From an uncultured Erythrobacter sp. (GTDB lineage: Bacteria; Pseudomonadota; Alphaproteobacteria; Sphingomonadales; Sphingomonadaceae), in the NCBI GenBank assembly GCA_947499505.1, contig CANMOQ010000003.1, forward strand, positions 413,562-477,561: DNA of 64,000 bases, read 5' to 3'. Shown here piece after piece: positions 40,221-49,661 of the stretch. A program made the position numbers and the translations under genes. Positions within the stretch are counted from its first letter, which is position 1; each line of letters starts with the position of its first letter. The notes beneath the pieces are model-generated. The model saw only the letters and a list, made by a program, of their open reading frames with translations, did no database searches and had not been told where the DNA came from.

Positions 40221-43160
40221 GTGCACGCAGTACAACCCCAAGAGCCAGCGCGGCTGGCCTGCTTTGCAATTGGTGCAATCGACCGCCGCAGCGCGATTGG
40301 CGCGGCGATCGGCTTTGTCGTGTTTGCAGCGCTTGCAATCATCAGTCTCGAGCTGTCGCGGTTTGGCGGCGCCTTGGCCAAGATTTGGCTGCCCAATGCG
40401 GTTGCGGTCGCATTCCTGCTGCGCGCGCGCCTCAACAATGAAATCCTGTTTTTGGCCGCGATCTTTGTGTCGGGATTTATCGGCAATTACAGCCCCGAAT
40501 TCCCACTTCACCAGCCGCTGGTTTTCGCCGCCGCCAATATCGTCGACATTGCTGTAATCGTCTCGCTCGTCAGGCTGCTATGCGGGATGCGGCCCGACAT
40601 GACCAATCTGGAGCATCTGGCCAAGATTGTCCTGATCGGCGGACTCGTTGGCCCGCTGCTGTCTGCGATGGTCGCAGTGCTCGCCATGGTTCCGAATTTG
40701 GCAGCTATGGCGGATACGGTCCAAACATGGTTCCTCACCGACAGCCTGGGAATGGTGCTGATCGTGCCGACGGCCTTGCTGCTGCATGATGCCATCCGTA
40801 ATTTTCAGCGACCCACCAATTCTCAGTTGATCGAACGATCTGTCATGTTGGTGGCGGGCTGTGGATGCGCTTTGCTGGTGTTCTACCAGCCCAGCTATCC
40901 GCTGCTGTTCCTGATCCCGCCAATCACTTTGCTACACGCATTTCGGCTGGGCAGCACGGGCACTGCAATCTTCGTCGCCCTGCTCGCCTTCGTGGCCATG
41001 GCCATGACCTGGAGCGGCTACGGCCCGATCGCTGCGGCTGGCGCAACGCCGCAAATGCAGGCGCATTTGCTGCAGGCATTTGTCGCTGCAAACTTCCTCA
41101 CCGGCCTGCCAGTCTCCGTCATTCTGGCTGGGCGAGAACGCATGATGGAGGAGCTGGAACAGGGCAAACGTGAGCTGGCATTACTGGCGGAGAACACGAC
41201 TGACGCGCTGATGTGTTTCGACCTTCAGGGCCGCTGTACTTACGCTTCGCCATCGGTTGCGAGCGTGATGGCTGAGCCGCCAGAGAGCTTTATCGGCAAG
41301 CGCCCCAGCGAGAGGACGCATGAGGAATCTCGTGAGCTTATTTCTGAAGCGCAAGAACGACTGGTCACTGGTGTCAGCACGCAGGAACGCTTCACCTACC
41401 GGCGGTTCTTAGACAGCGATGAAGGCTTGCCCGTTTTCCTTGAGGCGGAATGCGCGATTGCCTTCAGCCCGGAAACCGGGGAGCGCGAAGGCATTGTGGT
41501 CTCAGCGCGCAATGTCACCGAGCGGGTGGAGCTGGAACTCCTGCTTACCCGCGCCCGGCGCAAGGCGGAGCGCGCCGCCCGGGCCAAATCAGAATTTCTC
41601 GCCAATATGAGCCACGAAATCCGCACACCTATGAACGGCGTGCTCGGTTTCGCTGAACTCACCCTGCAAAGCGAGCTTGATCCAGAGCAGCGCCGCAATG
41701 TCGACCTGATTGTGCAATCGGGCCGTTCCATGATGCTGCTCCTCAACGATATCCTCGATTTCTCCAAGATCGAAGCGGGTCAAATCAGCATCGACAAACA
41801 GGCGCTCGACCTCGACGCGACCCTGGAGGAATGCACCGCCCTGCACCGCCCAAGCGCCGAGAAGAAAGGCCTGGAGCTGCATTTTGATAGCGAAGCAGAC
41901 GAGCCCTGGGTCACAACCGATGGCCTGAGGGTGCGGCAAATCGTCCTCAACCTCATCGCCAATGCGATCAAATTTACCGAATTTGGCCGTGTCACGGTCA
42001 GCTATCGGATTGAAAACGACCAGATCACCGTTCAGGTGCTCGACACAGGAATCGGGATCAGTCCCAAGCGCCTAAGCAGTATCTTCCAACCATTCACGCA
42101 GGGGGAAAGCACCACGGCCCGACGTTTTGGCGGAACGGGCCTGGGCCTCTCGATCAGCCGCCAACTGGCCGAATTGCTGGGCGGTACCCTTGAGGTTGAA
42201 AGCGAGCCCGGGCGTGGATCCTGTTTCACGCTCACTTTGCCATTCTCCAAAGCGCAGCCTTTGCCTGCGCTGGATTCCACCTTCGAACCGCCAGAGCCGG
42301 AGCAGCTGCCGCGTGGATCGCGGATCTTGCTAGCCGAAGATCACGATGTGAACCGCCTGCTGGTCACCGAAATGCTGGAGCAATGCGGCCAGAATGTCTC
42401 AATCGCGCATGATGGCAACGAAGCGATCGCGATGGTGATCGATGCGTTCCTGCGCGGGGATCCCTATGATCTTGTGCTGATGGATGTGCAGATGCCGGGC
42501 TGCGATGGCTATGCCGCCACACGCGCCATCCGAGGCGAGGGGATTGGCGGCGACATCCTGCCGATCATCGCGCTCACCGCCAATGTGTTCCCCGAAGACA
42601 TCACCGCCGCGCGCGAGTCCGGCATGCAAGCGCACCTCGCCAAACCGCTGCAATTCGGGAAATTAGCCCGCGTGCTTCAGCGCTGGCTACCAACCCGCAT
42701 TGTCGAGGACTGTTCTTCAGAGGAATACGAGGGCGCCCCCGGGTCACAACCTCCCGCGGACATTCAAAGCAGAACCGCGAACGATCCTGAGCCGACGCCA
42801 AGCTCTCAGGTTATCGACTTTCCCGCCCCGCCAGGCGAGCAATTCCATTCGCATTCGCCCGCGCTGCTTGAGCGTTGGGAAACCCGCCGCGAAGAGACCC
42901 TCGAAGCGCTGCGAAGCGCGCTTAACCTCGGCGGATTCGATCAAGAGCAAAAAGAAGATGTGATGCGGCTGCTGCACAAGCTGGCCGGCACCGCCGCCAT
43001 GTTTGGCGAGGCGGAACTGGGCGACAGAGCCGCCATGCTGGAACAAGCGCTGCGCGGTGAGTTTGATCCCGCGGTGCAGCTCAACCTGCTGCGCGATGTC
43101 CTCAGCATTGCAGAGGACCGAGACCACACCGAAGCCCGAAGCAGCCGCTCCAACGGCTAA
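40221..43160 (+). CDS. MASE1 hybrid sensor histidine kinase (HisKA-HATPase-REC-Hpt)
   Basis: This 979-aa kinase has an N-terminal MASE1-type membrane sensor (about residues 20-300, eight or so spans), a PAS domain (about 320-440), HisKA with the phospho-acceptor H465 in NMSHEIRTPMNG, HATPase (NLIANAIKF, DTGIGI, GTGLGLS), a receiver with D755 in LMDVQMPG and K in LAKPLQF, and a C-terminal Hpt domain with H919 in LLHKLAGTAAMF. The full H-D-H relay in one chain implies phosphotransfer to a separate regulator not encoded nearby. The start is GTG at 40221, with GGAG ten nt upstream. Confidence 0.93.
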   Translation: MHAVQPQEPARLACFAIGAIDRRSAIGAAIGFVVFAALAIISLELSRFGGALAKIWLPNAVAVAFLLRARLNNEILFLAAIFVSGFIGNYSPEFPLHQPLVFAAANIVDIAVIVSLVRLLCGMRPDMTNLEHLAKIVLIGGLVGPLLSAMVAVLAMVPNLAAMADTVQTWFLTDSLGMVLIVPTALLLHDAIRNFQRPTNSQLIERSVMLVAGCGCALLVFYQPSYPLLFLIPPITLLHAFRLGSTGTAIFVALLAFVAMAMTWSGYGPIAAAGATPQMQAHLLQAFVAANFLTGLPVSVILAGRERMMEELEQGKRELALLAENTTDALMCFDLQGRCTYASPSVASVMAEPPESFIGKRPSERTHEESRELISEAQERLVTGVSTQERFTYRRFLDSDEGLPVFLEAECAIAFSPETGEREGIVVSARNVTERVELELLLTRARRKAERAARAKSEFLANMSHEIRTPMNGVLGFAELTLQSELDPEQRRNVDLIVQSGRSMMLLLNDILDFSKIEAGQISIDKQALDLDATLEECTALHRPSAEKKGLELHFDSEADEPWVTTDGLRVRQIVLNLIANAIKFTEFGRVTVSYRIENDQITVQVLDTGIGISPKRLSSIFQPFTQGESTTARRFGGTGLGLSISRQLAELLGGTLEVESEPGRGSCFTLTLPFSKAQPLPALDSTFEPPEPEQLPRGSRILLAEDHDVNRLLVTEMLEQCGQNVSIAHDGNEAIAMVIDAFLRGDPYDLVLMDVQMPGCDGYAATRAIRGEGIGGDILPIIALTANVFPEDITAARESGMQAHLAKPLQFGKLARVLQRWLPTRIVEDCSSEEYEGAPGSQPPADIQSRTANDPEPTPSSQVIDFPAPPGEQFHSHSPALLERWETRREETLEALRSALNLGGFDQEQKEDVMRLLHKLAGTAAMFGEAELGDRAAMLEQALRGEFDPAVQLNLLRDVLSIAEDRDHTEARSSRSNG

Positions 43161-43179
43161 CCCCGCCCCAAACGCAAAC

Positions 43180-43205
43180 GGCGGAGCCCGCAAAGGCCCC
43201 GCCGC
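43180..43205. terminator. terminator between the hybrid kinase and Oar-like receptor genes
   Basis: CGGCGG and CCGCCG arms (43180-43185, 43200-43205) enclose a GC-rich loop between two convergent genes. On the minus strand TTTGCGTTT follows the stem, favouring termination of the receptor transcript. Confidence 0.55.
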
Positions 43206-43232
43206 TTGTTTGGCTAGTCAGTTAGCGACGAA

Positions 43233-46200
43233 TTAGAATTCGTAGCGCGCACCAACTTGGATGCGCCAGATGCTGCTGTTGATTGCGGTGAACGCTTCAC
43301 CTTCGAATGCCCGGAAGTCTTCCAGAACATAGCGACCTTGGTCGTCGAATTCGCCGGTAAGCAAAGCGACGCGACCATCGAAATCGCCGAGTGACCGACG
43401 AACGTTCCAATCGCTGTTCAGCATATTCAGGAAGTTCGAGAAGTCAGCGAAGATCTCGATCCGGTCGTCTTTAATGCCGGTGAGGCTGCCTATGAATGGC
43501 AGTTCCTGGCTCAAGCGGAAGTCGACATCGAAGAACCATGGGTTCCGGCAGGTGTTACGACGGATCGTTTCGCCTGGAGTAAACTCGCAGTTCAAGTTGC
43601 TAACGATGCTGTCGCCGCCATTGATGGCGTCGAGGAACAGCGCAACGTCATCAAAATCGCTCGCTGGCGAGAGATTTGGATCGTCGAGCCCGGTTGGGAT
43701 GTAGGCCAGAATGTTCTCTTCGGCAGAACCGCTGTCGCGGAAGTCCGGGAAGCCATCATCAAAGGTCAAGCTGTACGGACGGCCTTCCGAAGCACGGAAG
43801 AAGATACCGAGACCCGTATCGTAGCCTTCGAAGAACTCTTCACGGAAGAACATCGACAGTGTGATGTTGTGACGAGTTTCAAAGCCAGACTGCGATACAG
43901 CCGGGTTTTGCGGATCAAACACCGCGGTGCCGTCAAACTGCGAACCAGCCGTTGCGGAACGAGAGTTAATCGTCTGCTCGCTATCGTTGAAGGCATAACC
44001 AAGGTTGATGTTTACGCCGCCATTCTCGGTGAACAGGCCTTCACTGAAGCGCTTGCTCAAGATGAATGACAGGTTGTGGCTGTCAAAGCTTGGACCGTTG
44101 GTCAGCTGCAGGAATTCATCAAGACCCGTGGAGAAGCATGGGTCAGTTACGCCAACAAACGTTCCGGCATCACGATCGAACGTCGCATTGCAGTTATCCG
44201 CTAGAGGATCAATCGCTGCGATGATCGGGCGACCATCCACCGTGAACCCGTCCAAAGCCTGCCGGGTATCGACGACCTGCAGAAGGTCGCGAATAGCCAG
44301 CGTATCATTGAAGCGTGTGTAGATATAATCGACGTTCAGCTTCCAGTTTGAGAAGAACCCAGTCTCAGTGCCAACGTCAGTGGCGAAGCCGATGTTGGCG
44401 CGCACTGCGGTCGGGATATTGAAGTCGGGATCGATGTTCTGAACTTCACCGCCACCAGCAGCCGCACCAGCGGCGCCGGCGTTAATCGCACATTGTGGGA
44501 AGCCAGAGAATGTACCGCCAGAAAGAACAGAGATCTGCCCTGTAACCGGATCGGTAGTAAGGTCAGCTGGATCGCAATCTCCAGTGTTTCCGTTGACCGA
44601 TGCAAAGCCATCGTTCGAGAATGCGTTTGAGAAGAATACAACCGGGTCACCACCAGCAAACACACCGACGCCGCCAGTTACGCTGGTGTTTGAGAAAAAG
44701 CCCTCATTGTCGAAGTTGTAGGTCGCAGAGAGGCGCGGCAACACGACAGGGTCGATCGAACCGAAAGACACGCTGTTGCTGAAGCCGAGGCGCTGCACAA
44801 ACAGCGGGTTGTTGCGCGGCGCATCGCCTTCATAGAGCTGCACGCGAACACCGGCTGTTACGTCAAGCTGGTCGTTCACAGACCAGTCGTCTTGGACGAA
44901 GACAGAGTAGACCGTGCGTCCAAACTGCGCGGCAGCGTTGTTGATGTCGCCATCGATACCGGTGCGGATCGTGCCGCCACCAGCGCCGTCTTCAACAATC
45001 TCATCGGGACCATCGAAATCGCCGCCAGTGCCATTAGCAAGCAGGCCAGCTTCAAAGTCGGCAAGACCGTCGAAGAACAGAGTGCCAGTTGCGTTGATCG
45101 CAAACAGGTTGAACACTTCGAGATCATTGATTTCGGCGCCAAACTTCAGTTGGTGGTCACCAGCGTCGTAGTTCAGAACGAAACGAGCCTGATCAATTCG
45201 CGTGTTCAGAGCGTTGGCTGAACGGAAGATACCAGGGCCCGTGGCAAAACCACCATTATCCGCTTCATCAGCGCCAACTGCCGCAATCACATCTGGGTTG
45301 GTCGCGTTGGGCAGGCCAACCACGAGACGAACAGTTGGATCGTCTGATTGGGCTTCACCAAAGCCAACCGGGCCTTGAACGTCGGCGACGTCGGCGCGGC
45401 TGAGACGGATCTCGGTCGAAACCTTGTCGCTCCAGTCTGAGTACAGACGGACCGAGTAGTAGTCAGAAACAGTGCCTTCGTCTTCGAACGAATTGAGGCC
45501 GGTCAGTGTGTTGCCGCCGCCGTCGAATTCAACATTGGTTTCTTCAAGACGCTGGTAGGTCGCCTCTAGACGGTGATCATCATTGATGATCGCGTCGAGA
45601 CGACCGAAGTAGCGCACGTTGCCTTCAGGCAAGGTGGTTGGCAGTTCGCCAATGTCTTGACCGTAAACGTCACGGGCGATGCGCGCGAACTCGTCAAACT
45701 GTGCTTGTGTTGCAAAAGGCACTTCGTTGGCTGCGCCAGACCCAATTGGGCCATCGTTGTAACCGTCTGCGATTTTCACTTCTTCATAGCCAAGCGAGAA
45801 GAACAGGCGATCAGGGATGATCGGGCCAGAAAGTGTGGCGCCCCAGCGCTCTTCACGGCCAGCATTAATGTCTTGAACTTCGCCATCTGCGAATTCGATC
45901 GAGTCAGCCTGAAGACCTTCGTCAAAATAGGTGTAGAATGCCGAACCGCTAAACTCATTGGTACCGGCCTTGGTAACAACGTTTACAAGACAGCCGGTGA
46001 AGTCGGAATATTCGACATCGAACGGAGCGAATTCAACCGAAGTCTGCTCAACCACGTCAAATGGCAGCGGCAGCGAGTTACGCGCAGCAAACGGCGTGCC
46101 ATTCAGGCCGAACACGTCCGACTGGATGATGCCGTCAACGGTGAAGGTGTTGCCGCGGTCATTACCGCCGAGGCAGGAAATACGATCAACGTCGTTGTTC

Positions 46201-46721
46201 TGCTCAAGGCTGACGCGCGGGTCGATGCGGATGATGTCGCGAACGTCGCGGGTGATCGATGGGAAAGCTTCGAGCGTTTGCGTGTCGAAGGCTGTACCTG
46301 GGCCAACTGCGAGTTGGGTCACGCCGGCGCGGGCGCCGGTCACGATGATCACATTGTCGGTGCCGCCAGCTGCGCTCGCCTCGAGAGTGAAGCGGAATGC
46401 GGTGTTGCCGGAAATGCTGGTGAAGACGTCTTCAACCGTCTGACCTTCATAGCCAGGCGCGGTCACAGTCACGGTGTATGGGCCGCCGGGTGGCAGTGAG
46501 CCGACGCGGAAATTGCCGTCTGCGCCTGCGGTAACGTCACGAACGGCGCCGGTGCGCGTGTCGGTGATGGTTGCGGTCGCACCTGGAAGCGCGTTGCCGT
46601 TAACGTCGATCACCGAGCCTTCGATGCCGGAGGTAATGCTTTGCGCGGCGGCTGGCGCTGCGATGGTTGCGGCGGCTGAGAGGCTTACGACGCTCGCTGC
46701 CAAAAGATACTTGAGTTTCAT
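43233..46721 (-). CDS. Oar-like TonB-dependent receptor with N-terminal carboxypeptidase-regulatory domain
   Basis: This 1162-aa protein has a signal peptide, a carboxypeptidase-regulatory-like/SpaA-type domain (about residues 30-110: GIEGSVIDVNGNALPGATAT, PPGGPYTVTVTAPGYEG), a plug (DNVIIVTGARAGV, TFTVDGIIQSDVFGLNG, FDVEYSDFTGCLVNVVTKAG) and a large barrel ending VGARYEF. This architecture is that of Oar-type outer-membrane proteins. The start at 46721 gives a clean signal peptide; AGGGGA lies upstream. Ligand unknown; Oar proteins are linked to adhesion and development or protein export in some bacteria. A TTGC box lies 184 bp upstream. Confidence 0.85.
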   Translation of the reverse strand: MKLKYLLAASVVSLSAAATIAAPAAAQSITSGIEGSVIDVNGNALPGATATITDTRTGAVRDVTAGADGNFRVGSLPPGGPYTVTVTAPGYEGQTVEDVFTSISGNTAFRFTLEASAAGGTDNVIIVTGARAGVTQLAVGPGTAFDTQTLEAFPSITRDVRDIIRIDPRVSLEQNNDVDRISCLGGNDRGNTFTVDGIIQSDVFGLNGTPFAARNSLPLPFDVVEQTSVEFAPFDVEYSDFTGCLVNVVTKAGTNEFSGSAFYTYFDEGLQADSIEFADGEVQDINAGREERWGATLSGPIIPDRLFFSLGYEEVKIADGYNDGPIGSGAANEVPFATQAQFDEFARIARDVYGQDIGELPTTLPEGNVRYFGRLDAIINDDHRLEATYQRLEETNVEFDGGGNTLTGLNSFEDEGTVSDYYSVRLYSDWSDKVSTEIRLSRADVADVQGPVGFGEAQSDDPTVRLVVGLPNATNPDVIAAVGADEADNGGFATGPGIFRSANALNTRIDQARFVLNYDAGDHQLKFGAEINDLEVFNLFAINATGTLFFDGLADFEAGLLANGTGGDFDGPDEIVEDGAGGGTIRTGIDGDINNAAAQFGRTVYSVFVQDDWSVNDQLDVTAGVRVQLYEGDAPRNNPLFVQRLGFSNSVSFGSIDPVVLPRLSATYNFDNEGFFSNTSVTGGVGVFAGGDPVVFFSNAFSNDGFASVNGNTGDCDPADLTTDPVTGQISVLSGGTFSGFPQCAINAGAAGAAAGGGEVQNIDPDFNIPTAVRANIGFATDVGTETGFFSNWKLNVDYIYTRFNDTLAIRDLLQVVDTRQALDGFTVDGRPIIAAIDPLADNCNATFDRDAGTFVGVTDPCFSTGLDEFLQLTNGPSFDSHNLSFILSKRFSEGLFTENGGVNINLGYAFNDSEQTINSRSATAGSQFDGTAVFDPQNPAVSQSGFETRHNITLSMFFREEFFEGYDTGLGIFFRASEGRPYSLTFDDGFPDFRDSGSAEENILAYIPTGLDDPNLSPASDFDDVALFLDAINGGDSIVSNLNCEFTPGETIRRNTCRNPWFFDVDFRLSQELPFIGSLTGIKDDRIEIFADFSNFLNMLNSDWNVRRSLGDFDGRVALLTGEFDDQGRYVLEDFRAFEGEAFTAINSSIWRIQVGARYEF

Positions 46722-46904
46722 TAGTAGGGTCCCCTGATCACAGTGGATGGATGTGAACACGCCCCCATTAGGGCCGTTGCGGGACGCTAAAAAGACCGAT
46801 TTGTGACAATTGCGTTACGCTATCCACTGCTCGGCTGGCAGAGCGCGGTCAGAACAGAGTTTTCCACCGCAGGACTCGCGGATTCCTGCAGGTTAGCGGA
46901 CCGG

Positions 46905-46922
46905 TGTTGCTGCAGCGCAACA
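46905..46922. promoter_or_regulatory. TTGC box (TGTTGCTGCAGCGCAACA) upstream of the Oar-like receptor
   Basis: An 18-bp near-perfect palindrome of the box family, with TTGC and GCAA arms. It is the most symmetrical copy and lies 184 bp before the start codon. Confidence 0.55.
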
Positions 46923-46963
46923 AAATATTAGATTCGTGATGGTTTCGGTCAGTTGAGGGCTGA

Positions 46964-47917
46964 TCAGGCCAGATTGATCTCGCGCAGACGCTGCATCAGG
47001 AAATCATGGGCTGAAATTGGCTCCGCAGGGCCCGAGTCGCTTGATCCATCGATGCAGCTCGCCAGCGGCTCGATCAGGTAATCAGGCCGAAAATGCAGGA
47101 AAAACGGCATGGAATAGCGCGACCTTTGCGCCGCCGGTCCGCGCGGGTTCACAACCCGGTGCGTGGTAGAGCGCAGGCGGCCATTCGTCAGCCGCTCCAG
47201 CATATCGCCAACATTGATGACCAGCGCGCCCTCAGGCACATCAATCGCCTTCCACTCGCCCGCTTTGGTCAGCAGTTCGAGCCCGGCCTCTTCAGCGCCA
47301 AGCAGCAATGTGATCGTGTTGATATCGCCATGCGCAGCCGCGCGGATCGCGCCTTCTGGCGCATCGGGGCCAAGCGGCGGATAGTGAAGCAGGCGCATCA
47401 CAGAATTGCCGTCCTCCACCGTCGCGGCGAAGAAATCCTGCGGCAGCTCCAGATGCAGCGCAATCGCCTCCAGCGCGCGTCCGCCCGCCTCTTCAAACGC
47501 GGCGTAGAGCTCGCTGAAAGTGTCCTCAAACCCGCCGACTTCGGCTGGCCAGACGTTCGGACCCATGAACTCTGCCAGCGGGTGATCTGCGGGCAGGCCC
47601 CGGCCAACGTGCCAAAATTCTTTAAGGTCATGGACGCTTGCATCCTTGGCCTTTTCCGTGCCGAACGGGGTGTAGCCGCGCGCGCCGCCTCCGCCCTTGA
47701 TCTTGTAAGCCCGCTTGACGTCTTCGGGCAGCGCAAAGAACTCTTTGGACAGTGCCTCGGCGCGGTCGATCAGCTCTTGCGGGATGCCATGATCGCGCAC
47801 CACCGCGAAACCATATTCGGCAAAGCTGCGGCCCAGCTCGTCAGAGATCGTCTCCAGCGGTTGAGCGAGCGAGACGATTGCGATGTCTTGGGCGATATCA
47901 GGGGCGGTGTCAGTCAT
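46964..47917 (-). CDS. isopenicillin N synthase-like 2OG-Fe(II) oxygenase
   Basis: This 317-aa protein has the DIOX N-terminal region (FAEYGFAVVRDHGIPQELID) and the C-terminal 2OG-Fe(II) domain with the iron triad in AAHGDINTITLLL (H, D) and RSTTHRVVNPRG (H), plus an arginine in RSRYSMPFFLHF for the oxoacid. The family includes ethylene-forming, plant-type and IPNS-like enzymes; the substrate cannot be assigned. It follows the nucleoside transporter gene by 38 nt, which hints at a purine/pyrimidine nucleoside or base hydroxylase, by inference. Confidence 0.88.
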   Translation of the reverse strand: MTDTAPDIAQDIAIVSLAQPLETISDELGRSFAEYGFAVVRDHGIPQELIDRAEALSKEFFALPEDVKRAYKIKGGGGARGYTPFGTEKAKDASVHDLKEFWHVGRGLPADHPLAEFMGPNVWPAEVGGFEDTFSELYAAFEEAGGRALEAIALHLELPQDFFAATVEDGNSVMRLLHYPPLGPDAPEGAIRAAAHGDINTITLLLGAEEAGLELLTKAGEWKAIDVPEGALVINVGDMLERLTNGRLRSTTHRVVNPRGPAAQRSRYSMPFFLHFRPDYLIEPLASCIDGSSDSGPAEPISAHDFLMQRLREINLA

Positions 47918-47955
47918 GGCTCAGTACGTAATACCTATGCTGCGATTGTTCCAGC

Positions 47956-49209
47956 CTACAGCGGCAAGAACAGGCCAGCCAGCGCCGCGCTCATCAGGTT
48001 GGCGAGACTCCCAGCGGCCAGCGCCTTTAGCCCAAGCTTCGCGATCACGGGGCGCTGGTTCGGGGCCAAGCCGCCCGTCACCGCCATCTGGATCGCGATG
48101 GAGGAGAAGTTGGCAAAGCCGCACAGGGCAAAGGTGACAACCGCACGGCTGCGCTCGGTCAGGCCTTCGACTGCGCCCAGCTCAATAAAGGCGACAAATT
48201 CGTTGAGCACAATCTTGGTGCCAAACAATCCGCCTGCGATCTGCGCCTGATCCCAGTCGGAAATCCCGATCAGGAACATCACTGGCGCGAACAGGTAGCC
48301 GAGCAATTGCTGGAACGAGATATCGGGATAGCCGAACCAGCCCCCAACCCCGCCGAGGAGACCGTTGGCCAGCGCAACCAGAGCGACAAACACCATCACC
48401 ATCGCGCCCACGGCCACGGCCAGCTTTACGCCCGTGGTGGTGCCTTGCGCCGCGGCCTCAATGATATTGGCGGGCTTCTCGCCCTCTTCAAAGGTCTCCG
48501 AGACGGTCGCATCGGCGATCAGTGCATCATGCGCCGCCGCCTCTTCGGGATCATCCGGCATGATGATCTTCGCCATCAGAATGCCGCCCGGGGCGGACAT
48601 AAACGCCGCCGCCAGCAAATACGGCACCGCCTCATCACCCAAGAAGGACGCATAAGCAGCCAGGATCGTGCCTGCGACCCCGGCCATGCCGACGCACATC
48701 AATGTGAACAATCGCGATGGCGGCAAGGCGGCAAGATAAGGCCGCACGACCAGCGGGCTTTCCGATTGGCCGACGAAGATATTGGCCGCGCTACCCAGCG
48801 CCTCAACCTTGCTAATCCCGGTCAGCCAGCCAATCGCCCCGCCCAGCCAGCGCACCAGCCGCTGCATAATGCCAAGGTAATAGAGGATCGAAACCAGCGC
48901 CGCGAAGAACACAATCACCGGCAATGCCGCGATCAGGAACGTGTTGGCAAAGGGATTGCTGTCCATCGGGCCAAACAGGGTCTCAATCCCCTGCACAGAA
49001 TAGCTGAGCAGAGCGATCACGCCGTTCGACATAAATTCAATCGCGCTAACGCCAAAATCCGTGCGCAGCACCAGCAGCGCCATCAGCGCCTGAAGCGCAA
49101 AGGCGGCGCCGACCACGCGCAGTTTGATGCGCTTTTTCCCATTGGACAGCAGAAAGGCGATGGCCAGGATCGCAGCGATCCCGATGAGGCTCATGACAAA
49201 TGGCGGCAT
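47956..49209 (-). CDS. concentrative nucleoside transporter (NupC/CNT family)
   Basis: This 417-aa transporter has about eight to ten spans and the CNT hallmarks GQSESPLVVRPYLAALPPSR and GTKIVLNEFVAFIELG. It imports nucleosides with H+ or Na+. The first methionine of a good membrane-protein start is at 49209; a TTG further upstream is in frame but has no ribosome-binding site. The 2OG oxygenase gene follows on the same strand, likely in one operon. Upstream begins the MITE-containing gap. Confidence 0.9.
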   Translation of the reverse strand: MPPFVMSLIGIAAILAIAFLLSNGKKRIKLRVVGAAFALQALMALLVLRTDFGVSAIEFMSNGVIALLSYSVQGIETLFGPMDSNPFANTFLIAALPVIVFFAALVSILYYLGIMQRLVRWLGGAIGWLTGISKVEALGSAANIFVGQSESPLVVRPYLAALPPSRLFTLMCVGMAGVAGTILAAYASFLGDEAVPYLLAAAFMSAPGGILMAKIIMPDDPEEAAAHDALIADATVSETFEEGEKPANIIEAAAQGTTTGVKLAVAVGAMVMVFVALVALANGLLGGVGGWFGYPDISFQQLLGYLFAPVMFLIGISDWDQAQIAGGLFGTKIVLNEFVAFIELGAVEGLTERSRAVVTFALCGFANFSSIAIQMAVTGGLAPNQRPVIAKLGLKALAAGSLANLMSAALAGLFLPL

Positions 49210-49384
49210 GCTTAAGCGCGAGGCTCCCCTAAATGCGCGTGTCCCGCGCAAACAACATGCGCGCCGCGATCTCTCGGCACGCGGGAGGGAACCTTGCCGC
49301 TTGCGCGCAAACAGTCAATTCTCGCGGGGCTTAGAAACGTTGATAGCGCGCCCGCCATCGCTTTTCTTTTGCGCCCGCGCGACT

Positions 49385-49652
49385 TAGGGTCAGGACACAT
49401 TAAGCACGTCGCCATGGCTTGAAGCAGATAGCTGCAGGTCAAGGAACGAGGGAGAAAAATAGTGGTTCTATTGGACGAGCGAGTGACGCCGCCCTGCAGC
49501 TATCTGGTCAAGCGCTTCGCGTGGTCGTTTGCGGGCGAACTGCCGCGTCAGCAGCATCACGAAGAGAATAGCTCTTCGTTTCAGCCACTTCCTTGCATTT
49601 CAGCCCGCAAACGAGCCACCATGGCTCACGCGGTTAATGTGTCCTGACCCTA
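49385..49652. mobile_element. 268-bp MITE with perfect 19-bp terminal inverted repeats and TA flanks
   Basis: TAGGGTCAGGACACATTAA at 49385-49403 is the exact reverse complement of 49634-49652. If the outer TA at each end is the duplicated target, the true repeat is GGGTCAGGACACATTAA, the pattern of Tc1-mariner/IS630-derived MITEs. Inside are three further perfect inverted pairs: AGATAGCTGCAGG (49426-49438/49493-49505), CGTTTGCGGGC (49526-49536/49603-49613) and the hairpin ACGAAGAG/CTCTTCGT (49559-49566/49572-49579). There is no transposase coding capacity. Confidence 0.8.
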
Positions 49653-49661
49653 GCCTTGCCC

